A stretch of DNA of 34,235 nt from Flavobacteriales bacterium (GTDB taxonomy: Bacteria; Bacteroidota; Bacteroidia; Flavobacteriales_D; Crocinitomicaceae): assembly GCA_947380375.1 (NCBI GenBank), contig CANCQX010000015.1, positions 1 through 34,235 on the forward strand, given 5' to 3'. Numbering within the stretch: position 1 is the stretch's first letter; every line of letters begins with the position of its first letter. Shown here in pieces: positions 9,336 to 18,826 of this stretch. The position numbers and the translations under genes are program-made. The notes beneath the pieces were generated by a model, which saw nothing but the letters and a program-made list of their open reading frames with translations, did no database searches and had not been told where the DNA came from.

Positions 9336-12300
9336 TTAACTCAATACTTCATCCAAAACTTGGATCTTTTTATTTTTTCTAAAAGCAATTTTATCTTTTA
9401 TTCTATCAACTGTGTAATACATCATTGGAACCAATATAATAGTTAAGAACATAGAACTCAATAATCCTCCGATTAATACCCAAGCAAGACCATTTTTCCA
9501 TTCCGCTCCAGATCCTTTTGCAATTGCAATTGGAATCATACCGATAACCATAGCTATTGTTGTCATCAAAATTGGGCGCATTCTTTCTTTTACGGCTTCA
9601 AGAAGAGCTGAATAAGTAGATTTTCCTTCTGCTTTTAAGTGATTTGTAAAATCGACAATTAAAATGGCGTTTTTAGAAACCAAACCTAATAACATAATCA
9701 TCCCTAACATCGTGAAAATCCCAATGTTTGAAGAAGAGAAATTTAAAGCTAACAAAGCACCAATTAATGCTACAGGTATTGAGAATAATACTACAAAAGG
9801 ATAGATGAAATTATCGTATAATGCTACCATTATCAAGTAAACTAATACTAATCCAATTAGCATCGCACTTCCCATAGCTCCAAAACCTTCTTTTTGTCTT
9901 TTTACTTCACCTCCCCACGTTAATCTAACATTTTGATCTAATGGTTTTTTAACAAGGTATTCGTCAATTTGTTTAGCAACGTTACCTGCAGCAGAACCTA
10001 ATACATAAGCTCTTACCGTTGTAGAACTTAATCTGTTTTTACGTTCCAAAGAAGCAAATCCATTACCCATAGTAATTTCAGCAAATTCTTCTAATTCTAC
10101 AACATTACCTTTTGTAGTTGTGAAACTCATATTTTTAATATCACGAATATTTTGACGATCACTTTGATCCATCATTACTCTGATTTCGTATTCGTTGTCT
10201 TTTTCAGTGTAATTAGATTGTGTATTTCCTGTTAATGCATTTTGGAGTTGCATACCTACTACTGCTATAGGCAATCCTAATTGTCCCATTTTTTCACGGT
10301 CTAATTCGATTCTGATTTCTGGAGTAATATCGTCAGTAGAAACTGTAGGGTCTTTAGCTCCAGGCATTACTAAAATAGCTTCTTTTAATCTTCTTGCTTC
10401 CTTCATCAATAAATCTGTATCATTACTAGATAAGAATATCTCAATCGGTGCTTCTTCAGATTCAACCATACCGATGTTGATTGCTTTTACTTCGATTCCA
10501 GAGTGTTTTTGTTCGATTTTTTTACGAATTTCACTCATGTAAACAGCAGTTGGAATTCTATCTTGAACGTGATCTTTTAATTTAACTGTTAACTCAGATC
10601 TTGATTCATTTCCAAATGATGCTGCACCCATTCCAGAACTTGGTCCACCTACATTTGAGAATACCATTTTAACATCTTTTTGAGCTAAAATCATTTTCTC
10701 AATATCAAGAGTTATTGCATTGTTTTCCGCAAATGGTGTACTTTTGTCGTATTTCAATTTGATCATAAATTTACCTTGATCACCTTGAGCAACAAATTCT
10801 TGTCCAACAATTCCTAATCCCATTACAGCGAAAGAGATAACAAATAAGCCTAAAATTGAAACCGCAGTAATTATTTTATGTTTTAATGACCAACCTACTA
10901 ATTTAACGTATTGATTTGTAAAAATATCGATTCGTCTTTCAAACCACATTAAGAATCTGTGAATTGGATTTGATTTTTTTAAGACCGTTTCTTTCGCAAA
11001 ACGAGAAGCTAACCAAGGTGTTAATGTGAAACAAACAAATAAAGACATCAATGTAGAAATTACTACTACAATTGAGAATTGTTGAAGTATGTCAGAAATA
11101 GTACCTTGTACGAATACTACAGGGGTAAATACTACAACGTCAACAAATGTGATTGCTAATGCTGTAAATCCAATTTCATTTCGCCCATCTAATGCAGCTT
11201 GCCGGCTATTTTTACCCATCGAAAGGTGACGGTAAATGTTTTCGAGGACCACAATGGAGTCATCAACTAAAATACCGATTACCAATGACATAGCTAATAA
11301 GGTCATTAAGTTTAATGTATAACCTAAAAGATACATTGCGATGAAGGTTGTAATCAAAGAAGCTGGGATTGATACCAAAACGATGATTGCATTTCTCATA
11401 CTGTGCAAGAATAAAAGCATTACGGCAGCAACTAAGAAAATAGCTAATTCTAAATCGTGAAATACAGCATTTACAGCTTCAATTGTTGGTAAAGAGGTAT
11501 CCGTTGCAACAACAAATTTTAAACCTTCCTTTTTGTATTTTGCTTCTAATTCAACAAATTTTTCTTTCGTTAATTTTGACATTTCAACCGCATTTGCATC
11601 CGATTGTTTTTTTATTCGAAGTCCAATTCCATTTATTCCATTAAATCTACTTACAGTAAGTTGATCAATTGTTCCATCATAAACTTCAGCTACATCTTTT
11701 AATTTAATAGTAGAAGTTCCGTTTGACATTAGTATCAATTCTTTAAGATCTTCTAATGTTTGGTATTTTCCAGCTAAACGAACCGTCATTTGTTCTTGGC
11801 GATCTTTTACTTTTCCTGTTGGGAACTCAATATTAGCAGAAGCAATAGCTTGATTTATAGACGCTAATGAAAGACCTAATAACTTTGCTTTTTCTTTGTC
11901 AATATTTACTCTAACTTCTCTTTTTTCACCTCCTAAAACATTAATTTCAGCAACACCTTTCGTTTGTTTTAAAAGTGGTAGAATCTCTTCTTTCATTAAT
12001 TCATAAAAGGCTCTATCATCCAAATTGTCACAAGTAGAACTTACTTGAAGTACCGGCGAAGCATTTGGTTCAATTTTAGCAATTACCGGAGTTTCACTTC
12101 CATCTGGTAATCTACTTTTGATACCTTCAATTTTACGTTGAGCATCTTGCATAGCTTCATCCATTTTTACTGAATGGTTGAATTCAAGCATTACAACTGA
12201 TGCGTTTTCTAAAGAGAAAGATGTTACTTCTTTGATGTTTTCTAGACCGCTTAATGCATCTTCAATTCCTTCTGAAACTTGAGATTCTACAATTGATGGT

Positions 12301-12464
12301 GAGGCTCCAGGGTAAGGAGTTGTTACCGTTAAAATAGGCGGAGAAAAATCGGGTAATAATTGATAGCTGAGTTGTTTGTAACTCAACATTCCACCTCCAA
12401 TAAGAATTGTAAAAATTACGATAATTAATGAAGGTCTTTTTATAGCTAATTCTGTAATTGTCAT
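9336..12464 (-). CDS. RND efflux pump, inner-membrane transporter subunit (AcrB/HAE1-like)
   Basis: The 1042-residue length and the repeated architecture fit the RND superfamily: TM1, a large periplasmic loop, a TM2-6 block, a second periplasmic loop, and a TM8-12 block. The N terminus MTITELAIKRPSLIIVIFTI is typical of Bacteroidota pumps. The proton-relay aspartates lie in TM4 as VDDSIVVLENIYRH (~residues 400-413). The second half has the matching lysine in GLVSKNAILIVDF. The protein uses proton influx to drive substrates out through the adaptor and TolC partner encoded just upstream. Motifs resemble drug (HAE1) pumps more than metal (CusA) pumps, but the substrate cannot be told. It is the last gene of the operon, 16 bases after the adaptor gene. 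Confidence 0.93.
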   Translation of the reverse strand: MTITELAIKRPSLIIVIFTILIGGGMLSYKQLSYQLLPDFSPPILTVTTPYPGASPSIVESQVSEGIEDALSGLENIKEVTSFSLENASVVMLEFNHSVKMDEAMQDAQRKIEGIKSRLPDGSETPVIAKIEPNASPVLQVSSTCDNLDDRAFYELMKEEILPLLKQTKGVAEINVLGGEKREVRVNIDKEKAKLLGLSLASINQAIASANIEFPTGKVKDRQEQMTVRLAGKYQTLEDLKELILMSNGTSTIKLKDVAEVYDGTIDQLTVSRFNGINGIGLRIKKQSDANAVEMSKLTKEKFVELEAKYKKEGLKFVVATDTSLPTIEAVNAVFHDLELAIFLVAAVMLLFLHSMRNAIIVLVSIPASLITTFIAMYLLGYTLNLMTLLAMSLVIGILVDDSIVVLENIYRHLSMGKNSRQAALDGRNEIGFTALAITFVDVVVFTPVVFVQGTISDILQQFSIVVVISTLMSLFVCFTLTPWLASRFAKETVLKKSNPIHRFLMWFERRIDIFTNQYVKLVGWSLKHKIITAVSILGLFVISFAVMGLGIVGQEFVAQGDQGKFMIKLKYDKSTPFAENNAITLDIEKMILAQKDVKMVFSNVGGPSSGMGAASFGNESRSELTVKLKDHVQDRIPTAVYMSEIRKKIEQKHSGIEVKAINIGMVESEEAPIEIFLSSNDTDLLMKEARRLKEAILVMPGAKDPTVSTDDITPEIRIELDREKMGQLGLPIAVVGMQLQNALTGNTQSNYTEKDNEYEIRVMMDQSDRQNIRDIKNMSFTTTKGNVVELEEFAEITMGNGFASLERKNRLSSTTVRAYVLGSAAGNVAKQIDEYLVKKPLDQNVRLTWGGEVKRQKEGFGAMGSAMLIGLVLVYLIMVALYDNFIYPFVVLFSIPVALIGALLALNFSSSNIGIFTMLGMIMLLGLVSKNAILIVDFTNHLKAEGKSTYSALLEAVKERMRPILMTTIAMVIGMIPIAIAKGSGAEWKNGLAWVLIGGLLSSMFLTIILVPMMYYTVDRIKDKIAFRKNKKIQVLDEVLS

Positions 12465-12480
12465 TTGAAATCGTATTTAA

Positions 12481-13536
12481 TTACTTAGTAATTACGTTTG
12501 AATTATTTTGAATATTTATTTGACCTTTTATCACTATAATGTCATTTTTAGATAAACCGTCAATTACTTCGATGAATTCTCCATCACTTGTTCCAGCAGT
12601 AAAAGAAACAATTTTAGCTTTTCCGTTTTTCACAACAAAAACTTGAGGCGCTTTTGAAGATCCTAATAAAGCTTTTCTTGGAATTGAAAGTGCATTTATA
12701 GTTTTTGAATTTTGTAAAACTACTGATCCATACATTCCTGCCATTAATGGATTTGCACTTGTGTTTTGAATAAGTACTTCAACTTTGAAATTATGACTTG
12801 CATCTGCTTTCACAGAAATATTTGAGACTTTTCCTGAAAATACTTTATTTGCATATACATCAGCATTAACAGTTACCTGTTGTCCAATTTTAAATTTTAA
12901 AATATCTCTCTCAGGAACTGAAATATTTAATTTCAAAGAAGAAATATCTGTTAATTCCAAAGCAGGGGTTCCAGGTCCTACAACACTACCTAAGTCAATC
13001 ATTTTTTTGGTTACAACACCTGAAAATGGTGCTATAATTGAAGTGTTTTTGATTTGTTTTTTAATTTGTTTAACTTGTGTTTCTGCAGATTTCAATGCTA
13101 ATTTCGTTTTTTCTTGTTGTACACCTGAAATAACATTGTCTTTAGCTAAATTTGAATTTCTTGTATCATCATTTTTTTGACCTTCAACATTGATTTCAGC
13201 ATTTTCTAATTGAATATTCAACATTTCATCGTCTAATTTCGCCAGAACTTGCCCTGCTGAAACTCGATCGCCTTCTTGAAAATTTAAACGTACTATTTTA
13301 CCAGCTGCATCTGAACCAATTGTGTTTTGTCTAGTTGGATCAAAAGTTCCTAAAAATGCAAATGAATTTTCAAACGTATGAAAACTTGGTTTGGTAACAT
13401 CAACTAAAATAGCAGCTGAAGTATCGTGAATATATAATTTGTTTTGTACTTTTTCTTTGTTTGATTTTAATTTGAAAATACTAAAAATGATTAGTACAAT
13501 TGCTACTCCTATGATTGTTATTACTCTTTTGTTCAT
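12481..13536 (-). CDS. RND efflux periplasmic adaptor subunit (membrane fusion protein)
   Basis: The 351-residue protein has an N-terminal membrane anchor (VITIIGVAIVLIIFSIF) without a lipobox. It then has a split biotinyl-lipoyl-like domain (GKIVRLNFQEGDRVSAGQVL, completed by SIIAPFSGVVTKKMIDLGS) around a short coiled-coil hairpin (~105-155). A beta-barrel domain (PERDILKFKIGQQVTV) and a membrane-proximal domain (SIPRKALLGSS) follow. This is the HlyD/AcrA-type adaptor bridging pump and outer-membrane channel in the periplasm. It starts 6 bases after the tolC-like stop, so the two are translated from one transcript. The short hairpin is typical of small Bacteroidota adaptors. Confidence 0.92.
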   Translation of the reverse strand: MNKRVITIIGVAIVLIIFSIFKLKSNKEKVQNKLYIHDTSAAILVDVTKPSFHTFENSFAFLGTFDPTRQNTIGSDAAGKIVRLNFQEGDRVSAGQVLAKLDDEMLNIQLENAEINVEGQKNDDTRNSNLAKDNVISGVQQEKTKLALKSAETQVKQIKKQIKNTSIIAPFSGVVTKKMIDLGSVVGPGTPALELTDISSLKLNISVPERDILKFKIGQQVTVNADVYANKVFSGKVSNISVKADASHNFKVEVLIQNTSANPLMAGMYGSVVLQNSKTINALSIPRKALLGSSKAPQVFVVKNGKAKIVSFTAGTSDGEFIEVIDGLSKNDIIVIKGQINIQNNSNVITK

Positions 13537-13542
13537 GTTTAT

Positions 13543-14871
13543 TTATTTTAAATTACCAGTAGATTTTAATAAGTCTAATTCAGCTTGACGAAGTTGAACG
13601 TATGATGATATTACATTTGTTTGAGATTGATTTAAGTCGTTTTCCGCTTTTATTATATCATTGGAAGAAACAATACCTTCTTTAAATGAAGCCTCAACTT
13701 GATTGTATATCTTTTCAGAAAGTACCAATTGTTCTTTTGCTATAATTAAAGAATTCATTTGAATTTCAACCTGTTTTTTAGCATTTTCTGTCGCCATTGC
13801 TAATTGCTGATCTATTAATTCAAATTGATTGTTTAATTTTTCAGATTGAATACGATTTACTTTTGCTTTGTTGTGTTTTTCGAAACCATCAAACAATGTC
13901 CAATCAATTCGAACACCTACGAAACTTGAATTAATTCCTTTTGAAAAGTTAGTTTCAGGACGCATATTATATCCATAACTGTAGGCTGCATAAAAAGAAA
14001 ATGTTGGAAGATAAGCCATTTTTAAACCACTTTTTTCTAGCTGATTTAATTCTGTTTGAGCATTAATAATTTCTAATTCAGTATTTTGTCTTTCGGCTTT
14101 ATCAATTAAAATTGTTTTTTCTATTAAACCTTCTGCTACTAATTCAATTTTTTCAGAAGCATCCATTCCAATCAATATTTTTAATAGGTATTCTAATTGA
14201 TCTTTTGTAGAATTTAATTTTTGTTGTTGATTTACAAGGTTTAAGCGATTTACATTTAGTTTGTCAGCTTCAACAGAAAGCATCATTTTTTGACTTATAA
14301 AAGCATTCACATTTGCAATTAATTTATCAGTGTTTTTTAAATTACTCTCTACAAATGTAAGTTGTTTTGAAATTGCTTGAAGATTGAAAAAAGTTTGATA
14401 AACTTGATATTGAGTATTTTGGCTTGTTAATTTACTCTGAAGTTCAACTATTTTTTGATTTACTTTCAATGAATTTAGTCCAGAACTAAGAAGCGGATTG
14501 TAAATTGTTTGGTTCAGTTGAACTGTATTTGCGAAGTTATATGGAACTCCAAATTGAACTACGGTGTATGTTCCAGGTTTACCTCCTGAAAATTCTGCAG
14601 GAAATAATGATCCAGGAATTACAGGATAGTATCTATAGTCACCTGTGAAATTAACTTTGGGTAGTAAAGATGCTTTATAAGCACTGATTTGATTTTGGTT
14701 ACTTGCAATGTCTAATCTAGCATTTTTTAAGGATAGATTAGCGGTGTCAGCCATTTTTAAACAAGTTTCCAAGTCCAAGGTTTGACTATAACTTTGAAAG
14801 CCAATAAAAACAGATGCTAAAAGTATTAGTTTACTTTTAATCCTTGTTTTTTGTTTTTGTTTTTTGTTCAT
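13543..14871 (-). CDS. TolC-family outer-membrane efflux channel
   Basis: The protein has 442 residues when started at the ATG at 14871. The open frame reaches a TTG at 14892, but the ATG gives a proper signal peptide (MNKKQKQKTRIKSKLILLA to SYSQ). The mature part shows the duplicated long-helix pattern of TolC/OEP proteins: LETCLKMADTANLSLKNARL, SLLPKVNFTGDYRYYP, a mid-protein repeat with AYLPTFSFYAAYSYGYN and GVRIDWTLFDG, and the terminal SSNDIIKAENDLNQSQ and QAELDLLKSTGNL. Three copies would form the outer-membrane exit duct for the pump encoded downstream. It sits second in the tetR-tolC-adaptor-pump operon. Confidence 0.92.
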   Translation of the reverse strand: MNKKQKQKTRIKSKLILLASVFIGFQSYSQTLDLETCLKMADTANLSLKNARLDIASNQNQISAYKASLLPKVNFTGDYRYYPVIPGSLFPAEFSGGKPGTYTVVQFGVPYNFANTVQLNQTIYNPLLSSGLNSLKVNQKIVELQSKLTSQNTQYQVYQTFFNLQAISKQLTFVESNLKNTDKLIANVNAFISQKMMLSVEADKLNVNRLNLVNQQQKLNSTKDQLEYLLKILIGMDASEKIELVAEGLIEKTILIDKAERQNTELEIINAQTELNQLEKSGLKMAYLPTFSFYAAYSYGYNMRPETNFSKGINSSFVGVRIDWTLFDGFEKHNKAKVNRIQSEKLNNQFELIDQQLAMATENAKKQVEIQMNSLIIAKEQLVLSEKIYNQVEASFKEGIVSSNDIIKAENDLNQSQTNVISSYVQLRQAELDLLKSTGNLK

Positions 14872-14911
14872 ATTATTCGTGTTTAAATTCAATTTATTCT
14901 TTTATGGTTGA

Positions 14912-15523
14912 CTATTTAGTCGGAAACAAATAACCAATTATCATTTCTGTAACATATTGTTTATGAATGACTAATTGTTTCTCATATTCATCATCTTTTA
15001 ATGAGTTTATCATTTGCACCATTGGTTTTGCAATAAAGGGAAAGTGACAGTTAGACATCATTAATAACATAATACTAACAATGTCAATTTTTCTCATTTC
15101 ACCTATTTTTTGAGATTCTTCGATTTGTTCAAATATTTTGGCTTCTTTAATTTCATTATTAATATCTAAAAGTTCAAAAAAGGATTTATCTTTTTTTCCT
15201 AATTCAGTTATAATAAAATTTGGTATTTCTGGGTGTTTAGATAAAAACTCATATTCTTTATCAATGAATATTCTTGTTTTATTAATCAGAGGAATATTTG
15301 ATTTAAAAATATCAATCATTGAAAGGGTAAATTCTTTCATAACAGATGAAACAACAATATCGAATAAATGACCTTTACTTTTGAAATAATAGTTTACTAG
15401 GGCAACGTTCATTCCTGCTTCTTTCGCAATTTCTCTAGATGTACAGCCGTTAAATCCTTTTGAAATAAATATATTTCTAGCTGCATCTTTAATTTTTGCT
15501 TCTGTTGTATGATCTTTAACCAT
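14912..15523 (-). CDS. TetR/AcrR-family transcriptional regulator of the efflux operon
   Basis: The protein has 203 residues from the ATG at 15523 (the frame extends to a TTG at 15538, judged not used). The N terminus carries the TetR helix-turn-helix: IKDAARNIFISKGFNGCT, SREIAKEAGMNVALVNYYF and KSKGHLFDIV. The C-terminal two thirds is helical and divergent, as expected for a ligand-binding domain. Being first in the operon, just upstream of tolC, it very likely autoregulates and represses the pump until a ligand binds. A candidate operator (15552-15569) lies 29 bases upstream of the start. Confidence 0.9.
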   Translation of the reverse strand: MVKDHTTEAKIKDAARNIFISKGFNGCTSREIAKEAGMNVALVNYYFKSKGHLFDIVVSSVMKEFTLSMIDIFKSNIPLINKTRIFIDKEYEFLSKHPEIPNFIITELGKKDKSFFELLDINNEIKEAKIFEQIEESQKIGEMRKIDIVSIMLLMMSNCHFPFIAKPMVQMINSLKDDEYEKQLVIHKQYVTEMIIGYLFPTK

Positions 15524-15535
15524 AAATATTTTTTT

Positions 15536-15543
15536 CAAAAGTA
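15536..15543 (-). promoter_or_regulatory. Candidate -7 element of the efflux operon
   Basis: The minus strand reads TACTTTTG, matching TAnnTTTG, 12 bases before the tetR ATG. No TTG is present at the usual distance; the inverted repeat at 15552-15569 occupies the spacer region instead. The same octamer occurs before the M16 gene (18721-18728). Confidence 0.4.
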
Positions 15544-15551
15544 GTCACTAA

Positions 15552-15569
15552 TTTAAACGTTTGTTTAAA
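15552..15569. promoter_or_regulatory. Candidate TetR operator (inverted repeat)
   Basis: TTTAAAC-GTTT-GTTTAAA: perfect 7-base arms around a 4-base centre, directly upstream of the putative -7 element of the tetR operon. Position and symmetry suit a dimeric repressor that blocks RNA polymerase. The arms are A/T-rich, so chance is possible. The rest of 15570-15770 is A/T-rich with no gene seen. Confidence 0.5.
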
Positions 15570-15770
15570 GTTTTTCAAAAATATAAATTTAATCTCCCTT
15601 TAATTATTTTAATATACTGATATTCATCAGTTTATTTGTTTGTGTTAGTTTTTAATTTTTTTTGACAAAAATATTATTTTTTTAAGTGACAAGTAACGAT
15701 CAATTCGGTGAAATGTAAAATAGAGTAGGTGAATAGTAAATCAAATTTATGTGATGGATAAAAATAAAAA

Positions 15771-15797
15771 AAGGCGTAATTTTTATAATTACGCCTT
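15771..15797 (-). terminator. Intrinsic terminator of the M16 protease gene
   Basis: A perfect 11-base stem, AAGGCGTAATT (15771-15781) and AATTACGCCTT (15787-15797), is followed on the minus strand by a T-rich run. It lies 22 bases past the M16 stop codon. Confidence 0.88.
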
Positions 15798-15819
15798 GAA
15801 ATAATTACTTATACGTTAT

Positions 15820-18699
15820 TTAGTATACTTTGATATTTTTTAATTTCAATTCAACTACATTTCCGTATTCTGCTAATTTCTTTTTATCAATCATTTGAGC
15901 ATTTCCATAAACTGTAATTACTCTATTTTGACTTTGAATATTAGATTTATAAAAAGAAACAATATCATTAAATGTTAAAGTACCATATAGTTTATACTCA
16001 TCAACTAAAGGAGATTGAGAATATCCCATTTGTCTACCTCTATCAATTCTATTTGAAATACTTCTAAAATCAGGAAAATTAGACGAAACAGAATTGATTA
16101 AACCTGCTTTAATCATTTCAATTCTTTCGGGTTTTTCGGGCATCTTTTTTAAGATATTATTCATCACAGCAATTGCATCTAAAGTTTTGTCACCTTGACA
16201 GCCAACGTAAGAATAGAAAGAACCAGGATTGTTTTTACGAATTGGATTAATGAATGCACCAGATGTAGTGTATGCTAAAGAGCGGTATTCTCTAATTTCT
16301 TGCATTAATATTCCAGAGAAACCATCACTCATATATTGATTGAAAGATTCAGCATTCACTTTATCTGTTGTATTTCCTGAGAAATTAGGAGTATTCACTA
16401 AAAAGTAAACCTGACTTTGAACTGCATTTTTATCATTTATAAAGTAAACTGTATTCTTTTTTATTTCCTTTGTTTTTTTGTCATTGAATTCTACTTTTCT
16501 GTTAGTGTTTTCAATTGAGAAAGTTGAAGTCAACATTTCTTTCACTTTGTCAGTAGAAGTTGTACCTACGAAATGATAAGTTGTATTATACTTGAAAATT
16601 TCTTTATAGGCAGAAATAATTTGAGGAACGGTTAACTTTTTAATTTTCTTTAATGGGGCGCGTGTTAAGTTATCTGATTGTTCACCAAAACGAGCATAGT
16701 TTAATAACATTTCTCCCATTGCACTTGGATCTTTAATTTCAGAATCTCTTTCAGAAACAATTTGTTCAACGATACTTTTTAGAGAAGCTTCGTCAGCGAT
16801 TGGTTCATACATTAAAGATTTAATTAACGGTAGTGCTTTTTGAAGATTTCCTTCAATTCCATTAAAAGTTACAGAAAAACGATTGTCATTTACTTGAGCA
16901 TAATAAGTAATTCCTAACAATGCAAAAGCTTCTTTTAATTGATCTCTAGACTGATCTTTTGTATAGAAGTAATTGAATAATGAAGCTGCTAGATCTAAAT
17001 TTTTAATTGAATCTTCACCAACCATTTTCTCGATTTTTAAAGTAAATAAATCGTTAATTGGGTTTGGAGTAATGTATAATTTATTACTTGCATTTAAATC
17101 AATTGATTGTGCATCTTTATTATAATCTAAGATTCTTGGGCTTTCAGATGAAACGATTGTAGATAAAAAGTTTTTAGCATATTCTGAATCGATTAGTTTA
17201 TCTACTGTAACTGGTTTGAAACCTGGTTTTTCTAAAATGTCTTTTTTAGGAAAGCCTGTAGAAGAGTGCATTACAAAATGGTTTTCACCAAAATATTCAT
17301 TAGCAACCTTCATTATGTCTGCTTTTGTTAATTTTTCGATTGTTTCAGTTTGTTTTAGGTAATCTTCCCAAGTTGACCCTTCACTAAAAACTTGTACTAA
17401 ATTCATTACTCTGTCTTCACTATTTTCAAGACCTTCTTTGCGTTGACGAGTAATTTCTTGTTTAATAATTTGTAAATCTTTGTCCGAAAATTCTCCATTT
17501 TTAATTTTTTTGATTGCTTCATAAACTAATGCTTCAGCATCTTCAAAAGATTGACCTACAATTTTAGGTATATAGTACATTACGATAGCTCCATCATCAT
17601 TGTAACTTAGAGGGATAATTCCTATACCCATTATTTTTCCGTCTAATTGAAGTTTGTTCAGTACTCCAGTTTCTGATTCATTATACAATAAACGAGTAAA
17701 TACATCCAGTGCGATTTCGTCTTTATTTCCCTTTTTAACTGTTTTATAACCAAGTAATCCAAATTTGATAGGAGTGTATTTAACTTCTACAATTTCTTTT
17801 TTCTCAAATTTACTTTGCTCATAATTTGGAAAAACAGGAATTGGAGCAGAACGAAGTGTCGAGAATTTTTGTTTTATAATTGGAATTGTTTTTTCTAAAT
17901 CAAAGTTTCCTGAAATCACCAAAGCCATATTATTTGCAACATAATAGGTATTGAAATATTCATACATTTTTGTCAATGAAGGATTTTTCAAATGTTCTGT
18001 TGTACCAATTGTACTTTGAGTTCCGTATGGGTGAGTTCTGAATAATTGAGTTTGGATTTCTTCAAATAATTTACTGAATGGGCTATCCATTCCACGGTTT
18101 TTTTCTTCGTAGACCACTTCTAATTCAGATTGAAAAGATCGAAATACTGGTTTTTGAAAACGGTGAGAATATAGTTCTAACCATTTTTCTATTTGATTCC
18201 CAGGAAATTCATTGTGATAAACAGTCATATCATTTGCTGTGAAAGCATTTAAACCTGTACCACCGATACTTTTGATTAATTTATCAAATTCAGTAGGATT
18301 TGCAAGTTTAGATTGTTGAACACTTTGATTATTAATTAATAATTGAATTTTCTTTCTTTCAGCATCGTCTTTTGTTTTCCCTAATAAATCATAATAATAG
18401 ATAATAGAATCCATAAATGGTTTTTCTTTGGAGAAATCAATTGAACCTAATTCTTCTGTCCCCTTAAATAATAAATGTTCAAGGTAATGAGCCATTCCGG
18501 TTGCATCTGCTGGATCGTTTTTACTTCCTGCTTTTACTACAACTGCTCCATAAACATCTTTTGCGTTTGGATCTTGATTTAATATTACCGTAAATCCATT
18601 GTCAAGAACGAATTTTTCAACTTTAAGTGCGTTTTGGCTAATTGCGTTAATTCCTATAAAAAAGAACAGAAAAAAACAGGTGTTTTTAATCATTTTCAT
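15820..18699 (-). CDS. Secreted M16-family zinc metallopeptidase (two-domain, pitrilysin-like)
   Basis: The protein has 959 residues from the ATG at 18699. The frame continues to a TTG at 18723, but the ATG places a signal peptide at the start (MKMIKNTCFFLFFFIGINAI, then SQ). An ATG two codons later is equally possible. The inverted zinc motif HxxEH is present as GMAHYLEHLLFKG, with the downstream glutamate in ELEVVYEEKNRGMDSP. A second, inactive M16 half follows, with VNTPNFSG and LMQEIREYRSLAYTTSGAF recalling the family's C-terminal domain. Long M16 proteins degrade peptides inside a closed chamber; here this would occur in the periplasm. It is a single-gene unit with a terminator, divergent from the propeller sensor. 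Confidence 0.92.
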   Translation of the reverse strand: MKMIKNTCFFLFFFIGINAISQNALKVEKFVLDNGFTVILNQDPNAKDVYGAVVVKAGSKNDPADATGMAHYLEHLLFKGTEELGSIDFSKEKPFMDSIIYYYDLLGKTKDDAERKKIQLLINNQSVQQSKLANPTEFDKLIKSIGGTGLNAFTANDMTVYHNEFPGNQIEKWLELYSHRFQKPVFRSFQSELEVVYEEKNRGMDSPFSKLFEEIQTQLFRTHPYGTQSTIGTTEHLKNPSLTKMYEYFNTYYVANNMALVISGNFDLEKTIPIIKQKFSTLRSAPIPVFPNYEQSKFEKKEIVEVKYTPIKFGLLGYKTVKKGNKDEIALDVFTRLLYNESETGVLNKLQLDGKIMGIGIIPLSYNDDGAIVMYYIPKIVGQSFEDAEALVYEAIKKIKNGEFSDKDLQIIKQEITRQRKEGLENSEDRVMNLVQVFSEGSTWEDYLKQTETIEKLTKADIMKVANEYFGENHFVMHSSTGFPKKDILEKPGFKPVTVDKLIDSEYAKNFLSTIVSSESPRILDYNKDAQSIDLNASNKLYITPNPINDLFTLKIEKMVGEDSIKNLDLAASLFNYFYTKDQSRDQLKEAFALLGITYYAQVNDNRFSVTFNGIEGNLQKALPLIKSLMYEPIADEASLKSIVEQIVSERDSEIKDPSAMGEMLLNYARFGEQSDNLTRAPLKKIKKLTVPQIISAYKEIFKYNTTYHFVGTTSTDKVKEMLTSTFSIENTNRKVEFNDKKTKEIKKNTVYFINDKNAVQSQVYFLVNTPNFSGNTTDKVNAESFNQYMSDGFSGILMQEIREYRSLAYTTSGAFINPIRKNNPGSFYSYVGCQGDKTLDAIAVMNNILKKMPEKPERIEMIKAGLINSVSSNFPDFRSISNRIDRGRQMGYSQSPLVDEYKLYGTLTFNDIVSFYKSNIQSQNRVITVYGNAQMIDKKKLAEYGNVVELKLKNIKVY

Positions 18700-18720
18700 T
18701 TTGAAGTTTTTATTTAGGTT

Positions 18721-18728
18721 CAAAAGTA
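18721..18728 (-). promoter_or_regulatory. Candidate -7 element of the M16 protease gene
   Basis: The minus strand reads TACTTTTG, a match to TAnnTTTG, about 21 bases before the chosen ATG at 18699. It overlaps the TTG that would be the longer start, which supports the shorter protein. No good -33 TTG is seen. Confidence 0.45.
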
Positions 18729-18826
18729 GTAAATAAGTTTTATTTATATATTTTTTAATCTTCGTTCTAAAACAATATTTATAGCTATTTACATAATTTG
18801 TTAATAATATTTAATATTTTTAAAGA

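Noticed and set aside
14910-14921. Palindrome GACTATTTAGTC at the tetR stop codon as a second operator
   Set aside because: Only 5-base arms, lies within the end of the coding sequence, and symmetry does not extend outward; likely chance.
18699-18723. Upstream TTG start for the M16 protease, and similar TTG starts for tolC, tetR and int
   Set aside because: In each case a downstream ATG gives a proper signal peptide or domain start, and for M16, tetR and int the TTG overlaps or precedes the likely -7 element.
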